Source of the DNA: Diabrotica undecimpunctata
Taxonomy: Eukaryota > Arthropoda > Insecta > Coleoptera > Chrysomelidae
NCBI RefSeq assembly: GCF_040954645.1
Contig: NC_092813.1
Location: 20,333,735-20,397,734 of the forward strand
Reading direction: 5' to 3'
Length of the DNA stretch: 64,000 nucleotides
This document shows positions 20,358 through 29,646 of the stretch, in pieces (positions within the stretch are counted from its first letter, which is position 1; each line of letters opens with the position of its first letter). The position numbers were made by a program, and so were the translations under genes. The notes below the pieces were generated by a model. It was not told the DNA's origin, did no database searches, and worked only from the letters and a program-made list of their open reading frames with translations.

Positions 20358-21084
20358 TAATAATAATAAAGTTCAAGCAACAATTCCTATATGCATTAAC
20401 TTGGTAATGATATTTCTGCTCCCCGATACCTGTGCAGTCCCGAAAGCAACAAAACTGCTACACTCATGCTTCCTATTATCCAACAATTAGCCAGTCCAGG
20501 ACTATACGCCTTATTTTGGTACTGATACTGCTGCCCCTCATAAGTGAACAAAATATGCAAGGAAAGTTTTGGCAATTTATTAATTTTGTGTGTTAGAATA
20601 ATGTTTCTTCGAGAAAGTGTAGAAGATCTATTTGCTATCTGGATTTAATCGATAAATTAAATATTAGAATGCAATAAAATAATGGTATTAGTAGCAAAAA
20701 AAACGGTCTAATAGTCACTAATACAAAAATCAAATAAATGTTCTTTAACGTACAAAAGAGAGGATGTAGAGTGGGGCATAACGTAACGCCATACGATAAA
20801 GCCATATCATTTTGAAAGATTGAAGCGTTTTAGATATCGTAGATAACGTTGTCACATAAGAAATATAAGGGAATATTCAGGTACCTAGCTAATTGATGTA
20901 TATATAACCCTTATAATACTTTTAAATCCAGAAGTCTAATACGAATCTCTAAAAGCAGAATACATAAAACAGTGATTAAACCAGTGCTAATGTGTGGATA
21001 TGTGACAAGAACGTATTAATTAGATCAGGAATCAGGATTGCTAGAAAAGCCATCAGAGGTATTTTCCGACTTACAAAGGTGTGA

Positions 21085-21480
21085 GTACTAACCAATACCG
21101 AACGGAACTAATGCCAAGGTCAAACATATATATTAAGATAGCAATGTCGTACAAGAAACTCAATCTCAACTCCAACGTTCAGCTAGCTATATCCAAAGGC
21201 TCTCTCAATAACTGCATTGCCAAGTTAAATTGGGAGGATGCCACGAGACGACGTCTACGAATGAAGTGTGGAGGTAACATATGATCAGATTTAGTAATAA
21301 TGAGACTACCTACCGGCCCATCATATTTATCAACACTTGCTATTCTACCTACAATCAATACTTCTCTGTTGGGGGCTATCAAATCAATTACTTGTAATCA
21401 AACAAACTAGTCTTAAAAAAATTATCCCAGGAAATGCACTTCAGAAATATTGACATAAATTTTTGAAACGTCATTTACGT
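21085..21480 (+). repeat. Repeat block C, copy 2
   Basis: The stretch aligns with 17945-18360. A plus-strand frame of 67 codons and an antisense one of similar length are open here, but neither is conserved in the other copy, so I treat both as chance. The right end is TTGAAACGTCATTTACGTGGC, matching the corresponding end near 18340-18360. Confidence 0.65.
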
Positions 21481-21945
21481 GGCTGAGTTTACAATAGAAA
21501 TGAGGAGACAGAAAGAAGAAAAGGCAGTAGAATCTTGCTGTGTTTTGACTATGCGATGACAGTGATCTTTATATAACATAGAGAGAGATAGAGAGAAGAA
21601 TGTCTATGTTTAATCTAGAACCCTCTGGTTTTCTCCCTTTCGAATTGGGTATGTATATGTATTACCATAGATAATAAAAGTAAGAGGACTATAATTGTGA
21701 AACTTTATCTAAAAAGTAAAATCAATAAACAAATTATATATACAAAAAGATTATATAAGTAAATCCCTAATATTTACACAGACTGCTTTACAAAAGGTGA
21801 ATGAATGAGCATAAAAACACAACTGTTTTAAAAACATAATATTATTAGACGAATTGTGGATTCATTTCACGCAAACTAAACCTGTTTAGTTAAAATACTA
21901 CAAAATAAATCAGAAGACTATGCTAAAATATGATACGGCAAAAAA
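21481..21945. other. No recognisable feature
   Basis: AT-rich sequence with a short GAGAGAGATAGAGAGA tract near 21580. No frame, repeat partner or motif identified. Confidence 0.4.
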
Positions 21946-21951
21946 AAGGCA

Positions 21952-22209
21952 ATGACTTTTACAGCTGATTGTCGTATACATATCAATGTAACGCAATATG
22001 AAGATTTGGCCACAGCATATGAATATTGTCTCGTAATGTTATATGGACGGTGTAATGCATCACTTGACCAAGCGCCAAAAATTGATTTTGAGATATTTGA
22101 CTTTAAAGTTTTCACTCTATTAAAATTCACTATATGTTACAATTGTCGTAATTTTTTGTTTTCGAATACAGTTTTTTATGTTTCTTATAAGTGCGAAATA
22201 GTAACTTAG
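21952..22209 (+). pseudogene. Weak remnant of an unidentified repeat-encoded protein
   Basis: A plus-strand frame of 85 codons begins with MTFTADCRIHIN and contains EYCLVMLYGRCNASLDQA. The pattern (Glu-x-Cys-Leu ... LYG ... SLD) resembles a motif seen in repeat-encoded arthropod proteins of unknown function. The second half of the frame loses any such character. It may be linked to the Sola-like pseudogene that follows on the other strand, but I cannot show this. Confidence 0.3.
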
Positions 22210-22449
22210 CCAATATTAAAGAAAAACAAAAAAAATAAAAAGTCTTTTTGGTCAACTTACGATTTTCGCCACATTGTGTAATTGTGTTATACATTAATAG
22301 ACCAAGCGACATGGAGGTCGTTTAGTCTAGTGATGAGTAACTAAAATATCACTTTTAATGAATGATTGGTAGGCCACAAGCTATTATTTTTTTTTGAGTA
22401 TGACAATAATAGTCGTTGTTTTTGAATATATAATATTACCTACTTAAGA

Positions 22450-23640
22450 AATTAATCAAAAATATAAAATCTTCTAATGTCGTCTTCTATTATATTGTTT
22501 CTGAAAAGAGAGCAATACAAAGGTTTTGCATCATTTGATATTAGGTGCGTTAAAGATCTTAAGTCGTTAAGCTTAGGCACAGAAAGTGGCTTGCCTGTGG
22601 GCCAAAGAGGAATCAAGTGGTTACTTACGGATTGCATTGCAACAGGCCGTTCTTTTTGAAATTCCTTGTAAAGATTTACTTCCACTTCACTAGTGTTAAG
22701 TTTTCATAAAAATAATCAGTGATATATCCTTTCTTATTTAAATTTCTGTTGTTTTAAACCAGCCTTACTGTTTTCTATGTCTTACTTACGGTTTGTAATC
22801 ATAGTTTCTAACTTCTTTGTTCCAACGAATTCTTCTGTTTTCATTCTGTGAACTACTAGTGGGTTCTTTTTACGGGATTTTTTCATCACGTTTATTTAAT
22901 CATCAACGATATATAAACGTTGTTGAAATTTTAGGGCATTTTCAAAATCCCCAAAATCACTACCATTGGTAAAAGCTATGATTAGGAAGGAAATAGCGTA
23001 ATGTAATTTTTTCAATGGTAGGATGAGTTTCCAAAATTGTTTTCAGAATCAAAACTATTTTGATGTTACGGTTTTGGCCGCCACAAGAGTCTGACCACAA
23101 AATTACATGTTTTGCAGAAGTAACATTTTCTTCAATATGTTTCTTAAGACAAATGCCTACGTCCCGACCAGCTTCACCTTCTATCCAAATATAACAATGA
23201 CCTTTGTTATCCTTGGCGCTATGGATACCAAGGTTGTAAATACATAATTGACGCTTATAATATACAATATTTATTAGAATTCTCGGAAGGTGAAGAGTTA
23301 TTCTTTAAATCAAAACAAAAGCTTTCCACTTCTGGTTGATCGTTGCTTATCTTCATGTCTAGCTTTCTTCTAGATTGTGCATTTTCAGCTAAGTGCACAT
23401 TTTTCCTTTTTTTAACTTGCTTAATTGTTCGTTATCTGCGCAGTTTTTAATTTCTAATTCGAAACAATCACATCGACTACAAGTAACTTTTTTCTTTGAA
23501 GATTAAATCGTGTTAAAAACATTTTTTTGTAAAACGAAAATTTAACAAGGTCATTGTCTGCTTCTTCAATATACAATTCATACATTTTACTTAATGTTGT
23601 GTCTTTTGTTAGGTATTCTCTTTCTGTGTTAGCTCTTCTG
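22450..23640 (-). pseudogene. Decayed DDD-type transposase, Sola-like
   Basis: On the minus strand, pieces of one protein appear in order. Near 23640-23530 is YLTKDTTLSKMYELY and FYKKMF. Near 23490-23440 is a Cys-x2-Cys-type segment. Near 23330 is FCFDL (first Asp). Near 23290-23250 is YYKRQL-like sequence with a frameshift. Near 23215 is HCYIWIEGEAGRD. Near 23100 is ILWSDSCGGQNRN (second Asp). Near 22980 is RYFLPNHSFY, with NGSDFGDFENALK in the next frame (third Asp). Near 22810 is TNRK, and the C-terminal LWPTGKPLSVPKLNDLRSL lies at about 22600. The same family is at 26.2 kb. Sola is my best guess because of the DDD-like triad and, in the relative, 4-bp duplications. It is broken by several frameshifts and stops. 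Confidence 0.65.
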
Positions 23641-23649
23641 TAATGTGAC

Positions 23650-23955
23650 TATTATAGAAAAATTTAAGCAATAACTGCCACTACTTCTTAACCTAAACGC
23701 CTCAACAAGTTGCCAACGTCACCATTGTTAATAACGTTTATGTACATATATTGCCAAATATTCGATGTACAATCATTAAAATGCTCGCAAGAGGCGCTTG
23801 GTTTACTGATGCAAAACTAATACACAAAAATTCGTCGCTTGCTCTAGTTATGCAAAATTCAAAATCCAAAGTAAAAAGAAAGGCACTTAATCTTTTTAAA
23901 TATATCTGGTTATCCGTTACTAACAGGTTAATGGGATTTATTACGTAGATAGTTT
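23650..23955. other. No recognisable feature
   Basis: AT-rich spacer between the Sola-like pseudogene and an RT fragment. An open plus-strand stretch of 65 codons at 23751-23948 has no recognisable motif and is probably chance. Confidence 0.35.
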
Positions 23956-23959
23956 ATGC

Positions 23960-24091
23960 TTTTTTCCACCTTCTTCTTTAAGTTCCATCTCTATACGGAC
24001 TCTGTTGACTGCCGCTCTAAAAAGTTCTGCACTACTGCATTCAAACCATTCCCTTAAGTTTTTAAGCCAGGATATTTTTCGTCTCTAACTA
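23960..24091 (-). pseudogene. C-terminal fragment of non-LTR RT family R1
   Basis: The minus strand reads RRKISWLKNLREWFECSS and then AELFRAAVNRVRIEM, followed by a Lys/Glu-rich tail. This is the extreme C-terminus also found at 48330-48440 and 50440-50560. It is joined directly to block B copy 2 at about 24088. Confidence 0.65.
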
Positions 24092-25930
24092 TTCTAATTA
24101 CGTGTATAAATATTAAGAGTATATCTAGAGATAAAGACACTCCACTTTACATATGCGCTTAACAAAATGCAGCAAGCGCATAGATGGCCAATCCTATGGT
24201 TGGTATTAAGCTGATCGCTGAAAATTACATATTAAATGCAGGGAAAGAATCAACGAAAACCTTATAATGAGAGAAAACAAAACCAGTCAGCTGAGAGAAC
24301 CTTTCAACGATGTTGAGCTTGGATCTGCTATCGTCGTATATAATGAACAATATTACGGCTCTTGGCTGAGGATCTGAGCACAAAACTAACTATAAAATTT
24401 GAACCAAAAATACAACAATGGCTAATATCTAAAGTCTTTAGACAAACAAAGCAAAGACAAAGTTGTTGCCTTGCTTAAACCTGGCAAAAACTCCAACGGC
24501 CACAAAAGCTATCGGCCAATATATCTATTTATTTTGTCCGCTATACGAAATACTTCTGCACATGATCCTTAATATAAACCGATAATAGAAGAAAAACTCA
24601 AATTAAAAGACAAAAGTGGCTATATTTGACAGGTTAAATCATATACGTCACAAATACTAAATCTTGCTAAACGCAGCGAAGAGAAGTACGAAAAATATCA
24701 GGTATGAGGATTGGTATTTGTTAATCTAAATGCCGCTTACGACACCTTACATTATAGAGTATTTCTCCAAAATCTATGTAATATCCCCTTAGGTAATAAA
24801 CTCACTTGTATTATCCGCGTATGCCTACACAACAGAACATTTTTCGTATCACTCAATGGTAAGAATAGCAGATGAAGAACGTAGAATAACGGTCTCCTTT
24901 GGGGTACTGTAATGGCACCTACTCTGTATAACATTTCAGCCAAAAATTTTTGTTGGTGAAGTGGAAAAAAATCTAAATCATACCTTAAATACAACAAAAA
25001 TAGATTATGAATCAATTTTAAGCCAAACCCCGAAAAAAGTCAGGTGTGCTCCTTCAAAGTCCCTAACAGAGATACTTTAACAAATCTGAATATATACCTG
25101 AACCAATAGTGTCATAAAATCCTTAAACTCTGGACTTGCTATAAATAGCTTAAAGATAGTTTCTATCACACTTTGTCATTCACAGCACTTTGTTTAAAAT
25201 TAAATGCCAAACTAGAACCAGAAAAATAATATTCTCTGCAAACTTGTCAGCTAAAAATGGGAAGCACATCCTTTCACCCTTAAAACGTAGACGCTTGCAG
25301 TCTATGCTTCTGCTGCCGAATATACCTTGATATTATAAGTGACACCAACACATACTTAACACGTAGATTTAGTTATAAATTAGTCAGCCAAATTCAGCAA
25401 ATATTAAGACTCACATCCATACATAAGCTCTACAACATCGTAGCTATCAATCCACCTAATATCCGAAGATAAGTAGCTAGAGAGCAAAAGAAACAAAGTC
25501 CAGATTCGTAACATCCACTCCACGAATATCAGCCCATTTTATGACTAGAATCAAGGAAAAAATGGCTATATCAACACATCTGCAAGATATACAAACAAAA
25601 ATAAGCCGCTCCTCGCCATCTGATCCCTGGAAAGGAACTTCGTTATGGTAGTTATCTTCTTAAATCTTCTAGGAGGACTCTGGCCTGCAAACACCGGTTA
25701 ACTTGTGTGCATGTGGGGTGGTACAACACTTATCACACTTTCTTAGTAAACTTTACCATTCAAATCGCTCTTTTCTGAAGGGACAAGGTTTATTTATGTG
25801 AACTGAACATGTAAAGTACAGTCAGTAAGCTATTACTTATAAAGATCATTGCAAATTTGACACTAACTCCACTTATATTGATTACATATTACCCCTAAAT
25901 AGGAGATAAAACATTCAGAAATATGTAATA
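24088..25930 (+). repeat. Repeat block B, copy 2: decayed jockey-type RT
   Basis: This is the uninterrupted paralogue of 15403-17940. It keeps more RT than copy 1: LVFVNLNAAYDTLHYRVFL near 24715-24775 (motif A), then RTFFVSLNGK and GLLWGTVMAPTLYNIS near 24830-24945 (motif B), followed by the EVEKNLNHTLNT segment and later SAAEY. Stops and frameshifts abound. Its left end, ACTATTCTAATTACG, is the empty equivalent of the BEL insertion site, and about 24992-25010 is the empty equivalent of the foldback site. Confidence 0.65.
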
Positions 25931-25949
25931 TTGATGAAGTTGTATAATT

Positions 25950-25978
25950 GAGGCTATGAGAGCAAGAGTGGGCTAACC
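25950..25978 (+). repeat. Left terminal inverted repeat
   Basis: The repeat is 29 bp and ends in GTGGGCTAACC, so the TIR itself contains a copy of the subterminal motif. It is an exact inverse match to 27309-27337. Confidence 0.9.
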
Positions 25979-26222
25979 AACGTTTTGTTGATAATTGAGT
26001 TATATATTGCAATCACTTCTAACGACCTAAAGTTTTAAAGCAAAACCGGTCTAACCAACATTTTCGTATATTATAACATAAATCTCGCCAGTAAGGTGAT
26101 TTTGCATTATAGAAAATAACAAAAATTTGAAAACACGAATGGGCTAACCCACGAAGTTGTGGAATAGACCAAAATTGTTCAATACATAAATACGTAAAAG
26201 AATGCAAGAGTGGGCTAACCAT
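25970..26222 (+). promoter_or_regulatory. Left array of subterminal repeats
   Basis: GGGCTAACC or GGTCTAACC occurs at about 25970, 26048, 26141 and 26211, always in plus orientation and spaced about 70-95 bp. On the right side the related GGTCTAATCCAC is at 27068 and 27120, and the inverse GGTTAGCCC is at 27309. Such arrays usually bind the transposase. Confidence 0.6.
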
Positions 26223-26994
26223 CCTCCATCAGTAATATTTAATACCCAATTTAATACTGGATTCCATGCACCAATTATGGATTCGTGCAAAAAATGTAAT
26301 TTGTATAACGATAAAATAAAGTTCTCAACAGTGCAAGCAGAAAAACGTGAATTTGAAGTAACACTAGAGGTTCACCAACGAAAAGCAGACAGTGCTAGAT
26401 GTGGTATGAAACAAGATGCAGAGTATGCAGAACATATTCCTGAAGAAATTACAGTGATTGCATTTGACTTGATGCGAATGTTGCCCACATCAGTTATCAG
26501 CACTCGAATTTCTTACTATAAACGCCAGTTGTTGACTTACGGCTTAGGAGTCCATAATTTGGCTACTAATAATGCTCATATGTATGTTTGGAATGAGACA
26601 CAAGCATCACGAGGACCTAAAAAAATAAGATCCTGTTTACTGCATTATTTTAAAAATGTTGTTACAACAAAAAAATGCAATACTATATTCCGATTAATGC
26701 GGAGGGCAGAACCATAACATTAAAATGGCTGTCCTTTGCGATTTTATTTTGTCACATCCTGATATTGTGGTGGAAAATATTGATCATAAGTTTTTAGTCA
26801 GCCGACATTCTTACCTTGTCTGTGACCAAGATTTTGGAGTAATAAGTAAGCAAAAAAACAACCGAAGCAAAAATAAAGATATTTTGGAATTACTTTCATT
26901 TATAGCTCCAATACATCATCGATTTTACACAATAACCAGAACAATAAGATCCACTATACAGCAGAAAGAAGAGTTCATTAACGATGCAAATTAA
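26202..26994 (+). pseudogene. Sola-like transposase, C-terminal part, frameshifted
   Basis: Two consecutive frames (26202-26717 and 26725-26994) are parts of one protein. The first has FNTQFNTGFHAP, CKKCNLYNDK, IAFDLMRMLPTS (first Asp), YYKRQLLTYGLGVHN and MYVWNETQASRGPKKIRSCL. A frameshift lies near an A-run at about 26669-26675. In the second frame, Ser-Asp, a stop, then CGGQNHNIKMA is the second Asp motif with one codon turned into TAA at 26695. It continues with HKFLVSRHSYLVCDQDFGVI (third Asp region). The apparent ATG and next codons lie in a subterminal repeat copy, so the true N-terminus is deleted. It cannot make an active enzyme. Confidence 0.75.
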
Positions 26995-27308
26995 GTATTT
27001 TTGTTACTTTGTTTTTTTAATAAAGCATATTTTCAACATTGATACTGTTTAATTGTATTGTACTCTAGGTCTAATCCACTTTCCTATTAATATTTTTAAG
27101 GGCACGCTGATGCAAAAGCGGTCTAATCCACAAAAAAGGCTGAAATTTTAATATTTTTGTTAAATATACTGCAAGATCTTCGAGTTTTTTGTTATTAGTT
27201 AATGATTTGTAAACAATGAGTACCTTTTGGCATCATCTTTTAATTTTATAAAATTTCAAAAAAACGCATATATTCTTGGTTCATGTAAATCCATTATTCA
27301 ATATTTGG

Positions 27309-27337
27309 GGTTAGCCCACTCTTGCTCTCATAGCCTC
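27309..27337 (-). repeat. Right terminal inverted repeat
   Basis: Exact inverted copy of 25950-25978, followed by AATT. The next base inside differs from the left TIR, which fixes the TIR length at 29. Confidence 0.9.
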
Positions 27338-27341
27338 AATT

Positions 27342-28045
27342 CATGTTAGATAAATTAATCATTCTTCCCTTTTTTGTGCACTACTACCCATTTTAACAAA
27401 AAAATATCTATTTTGGCACTTAAATATTTATTTTGAGATAACCTCCTATCCAGAATTATATGTAGTACACAGATAAAAAAATAAAATAATAAAATAGAAC
27501 AAATAAAATAATAAAAAAGCTGTATATAAGATATCATGAAATGGATGGATGAAATAAAAGAAGTTCTTATTAACCGGATCCTTAAATAAAACGTATAAAG
27601 ACATACTCACGTTAACAAAATACATTAGGAAATTTTCGCGTATGAAAAAACACATCCAACTTGGTAATGAAATCCTTTTGTATCTATAAATCTATTTTTA
27701 GAAAAGCACGTACCTACCAAAAACAGGTATTTGGTAGTACACATATCTGTTACATACTGTAATGCGTATGAATGAAACAAAAGTAAGGAGTCCATATGAA
27801 CCGTTTAGAATATACGCTGGAAATACACGGCTTAATCCCATAGTTGCCAAACTATCAGAGCTTACTTAAACCGATATACTTATGGTTCCAATATACACGG
27901 AAAAAGATCTGAACGACCCCTATAATATATACACGTGAACTAAGCGATATACATTCATGATACAGGGGTACTTAGGGGCTCCACAAAATTTTTAAAAATT
28001 GTGAAACTATACATGTTGACGAATCGACAGAGCCAATATTATGGA
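27342..28045. other. No recognisable gene
   Basis: AT-rich; the 27470-27530 part is an imperfect AAATAATAAAATA low-complexity stretch. No motif or repeat partner in this window. Confidence 0.4.
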
Positions 28046-28048
28046 ATG

Positions 28049-28097
28049 GTCAAGTGAGCTCCGTATATCGGTGGCCACTTGACCACGGAGCTCACTT
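28049..28097. repeat. Two interleaved inverted repeats
   Basis: GGTCAAGTG pairs with CACTTGACC, and the overlapping AAGTGAGCTCCGT pairs with ACGGAGCTCACTT a little further right. Each can form a hairpin, but not both at once, because the arms interlock. Confidence 0.6.
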
Positions 28098-28140
28098 AAA
28101 CCTGCATTTTAACATGGGCGGAGTCAACTTTATGCCGTAG

Positions 28141-28143
<3 letters not shown>

Positions 28144-28232
<89 letters not shown>
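28144..28232. repeat. (TA)n microsatellite
   Basis: About 88 bases of pure alternating AT, bordering the 3' end of the Penelope-like element. Confidence 0.95.
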
Positions 28233-28235
<3 letters not shown>

Positions 28236-29573
28236 CGGATAGGTTTCCGCGGTCAGATAAATGAAAATTACTGAGTTCTCGGGAAGAACCGCGTTGAGAA
28301 TTTAAAACTCGACGTTTCGGCACCCATTTTGGAGCCATTATCAAGAGGGATACGGTTCGGTTCGAGTTCGGGGTCTCAATCTGCCTACTCCCCTCACTCG
28401 AGACGTACCAGTATCGTGTTCTATATTGCAAGAACTGTCTCTCGGCACTGAGGTCTCAATCTGCCTACTCCCCAGTGTCGAGTGACAACCGGTCTTACCC
28501 TGTGTGGCTGCTTTTATACTCGCTGTATGCGCGGGAACGGTATGCGCTGACGTGGTCTGAACTGACGTGGCCTGAGCGGTGTGGGCGGGAGGTCGCTGAA
28601 GAAGGGGTCGCCATGTTGCCGGCAATCGTTTCGCGTCATCGCGCGTGTTCAAGCTGTGAGGCCGTTTTTCGATTTCGATAGCTTCACGAATGATTCTCGC
28701 TTTTAATGAGCGGATGGGAGCGATGGTTTTTGCTTTTTCGAAATCTATTTTGTGGCCTGTCTGAATATGATGTTGGGCTAGGGCTGAAGTGGTATCGGAA
28801 TGTTTGACTGATAGAGAATGTTCGTAAATACGGTTATGGATTCGTCGGTTTGTCTGTCCTACGTATGTACGTGGGCAACTGGAACAAGGTATCTCGTAGA
28901 CACCATGGTCTTCATTGGGGATTTGGTCTTTTACGGATCTAACGAGATTGGACAATTTGGAGTGAGTGGTGAAGATGGTTTTGATATTAAGAGGGATAAG
29001 AGTTCTACTGATCTTGTCAGTGACACCTTTAATAAAAGGTAGAAAGATTTTGGGTTGATCCGGCGGCAAGGTTTCTTTTTTGGATGGAATGGGGTTTAGA
29101 AGTTTTTGAATGCTTCTATTGATTTGGGTTTTGTGGTAGCCGTTTTGTAGGAGTGTTTGTCTTATTGAATTGATTTCGGATGACCTGTGATTGTTGTCGC
29201 TAAGTCTTATGGAACGGGAAATAAGAGTGTTGATGACTGAATTAAGTTGGGCGGGGTGATGATGTGACTGGGCATTGAGATAGCGGTTTGTATGAGTGGG
29301 TTTCCGGTACACGGAATAGGAAAAACTGTGAGGTGGATTTTTCTGAATAATAACATCAAGGAATGGCAAAGACGCTTCAGACTCAACTTCCATCGTGAAT
29401 TGAATGCTGGGATGTATTCCATTCAGGTGGGAGAGGAAGAGATCCAATGTGTCTTTACCATGGGGCCAAATGACAAAGGTGTCATCAACGTACCGTAACC
29501 AGCAGGTGGGTTTGAGATTTGACGAGGACAAGGCTACTGTTTCGAAATGTTCCATGTATATATCTGCTATTAC
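28233..29573 (-). mobile_element. Penelope-like element, 5'-truncated
   Basis: A minus-strand element encodes RT joined to a GIY-YIG endonuclease, the defining combination of Penelope-like elements. It is truncated inside RT just before motif C and is bordered on both sides by (TA)n. Its 3' tail (28233-28345) contains a GAAACGTCGAG segment reminiscent of the hammerhead-type motif of Penelope elements, and a duplicated GTCTCAATCTGCCTACTCCC at 28373 and 28453. Confidence 0.85.
28341..29555 (-). CDS. Penelope-like RT/GIY-YIG endonuclease, C-terminal 404 residues
   Basis: The open frame begins just upstream of RT motif C, which reads LRYVDDTFVIWPHG at about residues 21-34. FLDVIIQKN and VYRKPTHTNRYL follow. 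The thumb and linker precede a GIY-YIG nuclease starting near residue 217: GVYEIPCSSCPRTYVGQTNR, then RIHNRIYEHS with the catalytic Arg, the His pair typical of Penelope endonucleases, and the Glu in IREAIEIEK. The last 100 residues are low-complexity Ala/Thr/His/Arg and may be largely 3' untranslated sequence that happens to be open. Missing are the N-terminal domain and RT motifs before C, about half the usual 800 residues. No internal stop. Confidence 0.85.
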   Translation of the reverse strand: MEHFETVALSSSNLKPTCWLRYVDDTFVIWPHGKDTLDLFLSHLNGIHPSIQFTMEVESEASLPFLDVIIQKNPPHSFSYSVYRKPTHTNRYLNAQSHHHPAQLNSVINTLISRSIRLSDNNHRSSEINSIRQTLLQNGYHKTQINRSIQKLLNPIPSKKETLPPDQPKIFLPFIKGVTDKISRTLIPLNIKTIFTTHSKLSNLVRSVKDQIPNEDHGVYEIPCSSCPRTYVGQTNRRIHNRIYEHSLSVKHSDTTSALAQHHIQTGHKIDFEKAKTIAPIRSLKARIIREAIEIEKRPHSLNTRDDAKRLPATWRPLLQRPPAHTAQATSVQTTSAHTVPAHTASIKAATQGKTGCHSTLGSRQIETSVPRDSSCNIEHDTGTSRVRGVGRLRPRTRTEPYPS

Positions 29574-29574
29574 C

Positions 29575-29642
<68 letters not shown>
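29574..29642. repeat. (TA)n microsatellite
   Basis: About 68 bases of alternating TA lie exactly between the truncated end of the Penelope-like element and the first base of the gypsy 3' LTR. Confidence 0.95.

Positions 29643-29646
<4 letters not shown>

Larger units (their letters stand above)
18360..21080 (+). repeat. Repeat block A, copy 2, with RTE insertion
   Basis: The parts 18800-19371 and 20358-21000 align with block A copy 1 (7340-8600). The left 70 bases also match 9350-9410, which in copy 1 lies on the other side of the block. The block is interrupted at 19372-20357 by a young RTE fragment. Divergence between copies is clear but moderate, with scattered substitutions and short indels. 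Confidence 0.7.
25950..27337 (+). mobile_element. Sola-like DNA transposon with 29-bp TIRs and AATT duplications
   Basis: Perfect 29-bp terminal inverted repeats lie at 25950-25978 (starting GAGGCTATGAGAGC) and 27309-27337. They are flanked by AATT at 25946-25949 and 27338-27341. Inside, the motif GG(G/T)CTAA(C/T)CC recurs near each end, as expected for transposase-binding subterminal repeats. The transposase frame covers only the C-terminal two thirds and is broken, so the copy is an internally deleted, non-autonomous element. A 4-bp duplication and a DDD-like protein suit the Sola superfamily; that assignment is inference. Confidence 0.85.

Noticed and set aside
21179..21382. Antisense frame in block C (VDKYDGPVGSL...)
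   Set aside because: The matching region of copy 1 (17.95-18.36 kb) does not keep the frame, so coding is not supported.
28096..28431. Open frame that includes a long Ile-Tyr repeat
   Set aside because: It is the translation of the (TA)n tract with neighbouring DNA; the same happens at 46584-47015, 46720-46911, 54703-55005 and 60804-61136. No protein is implied.
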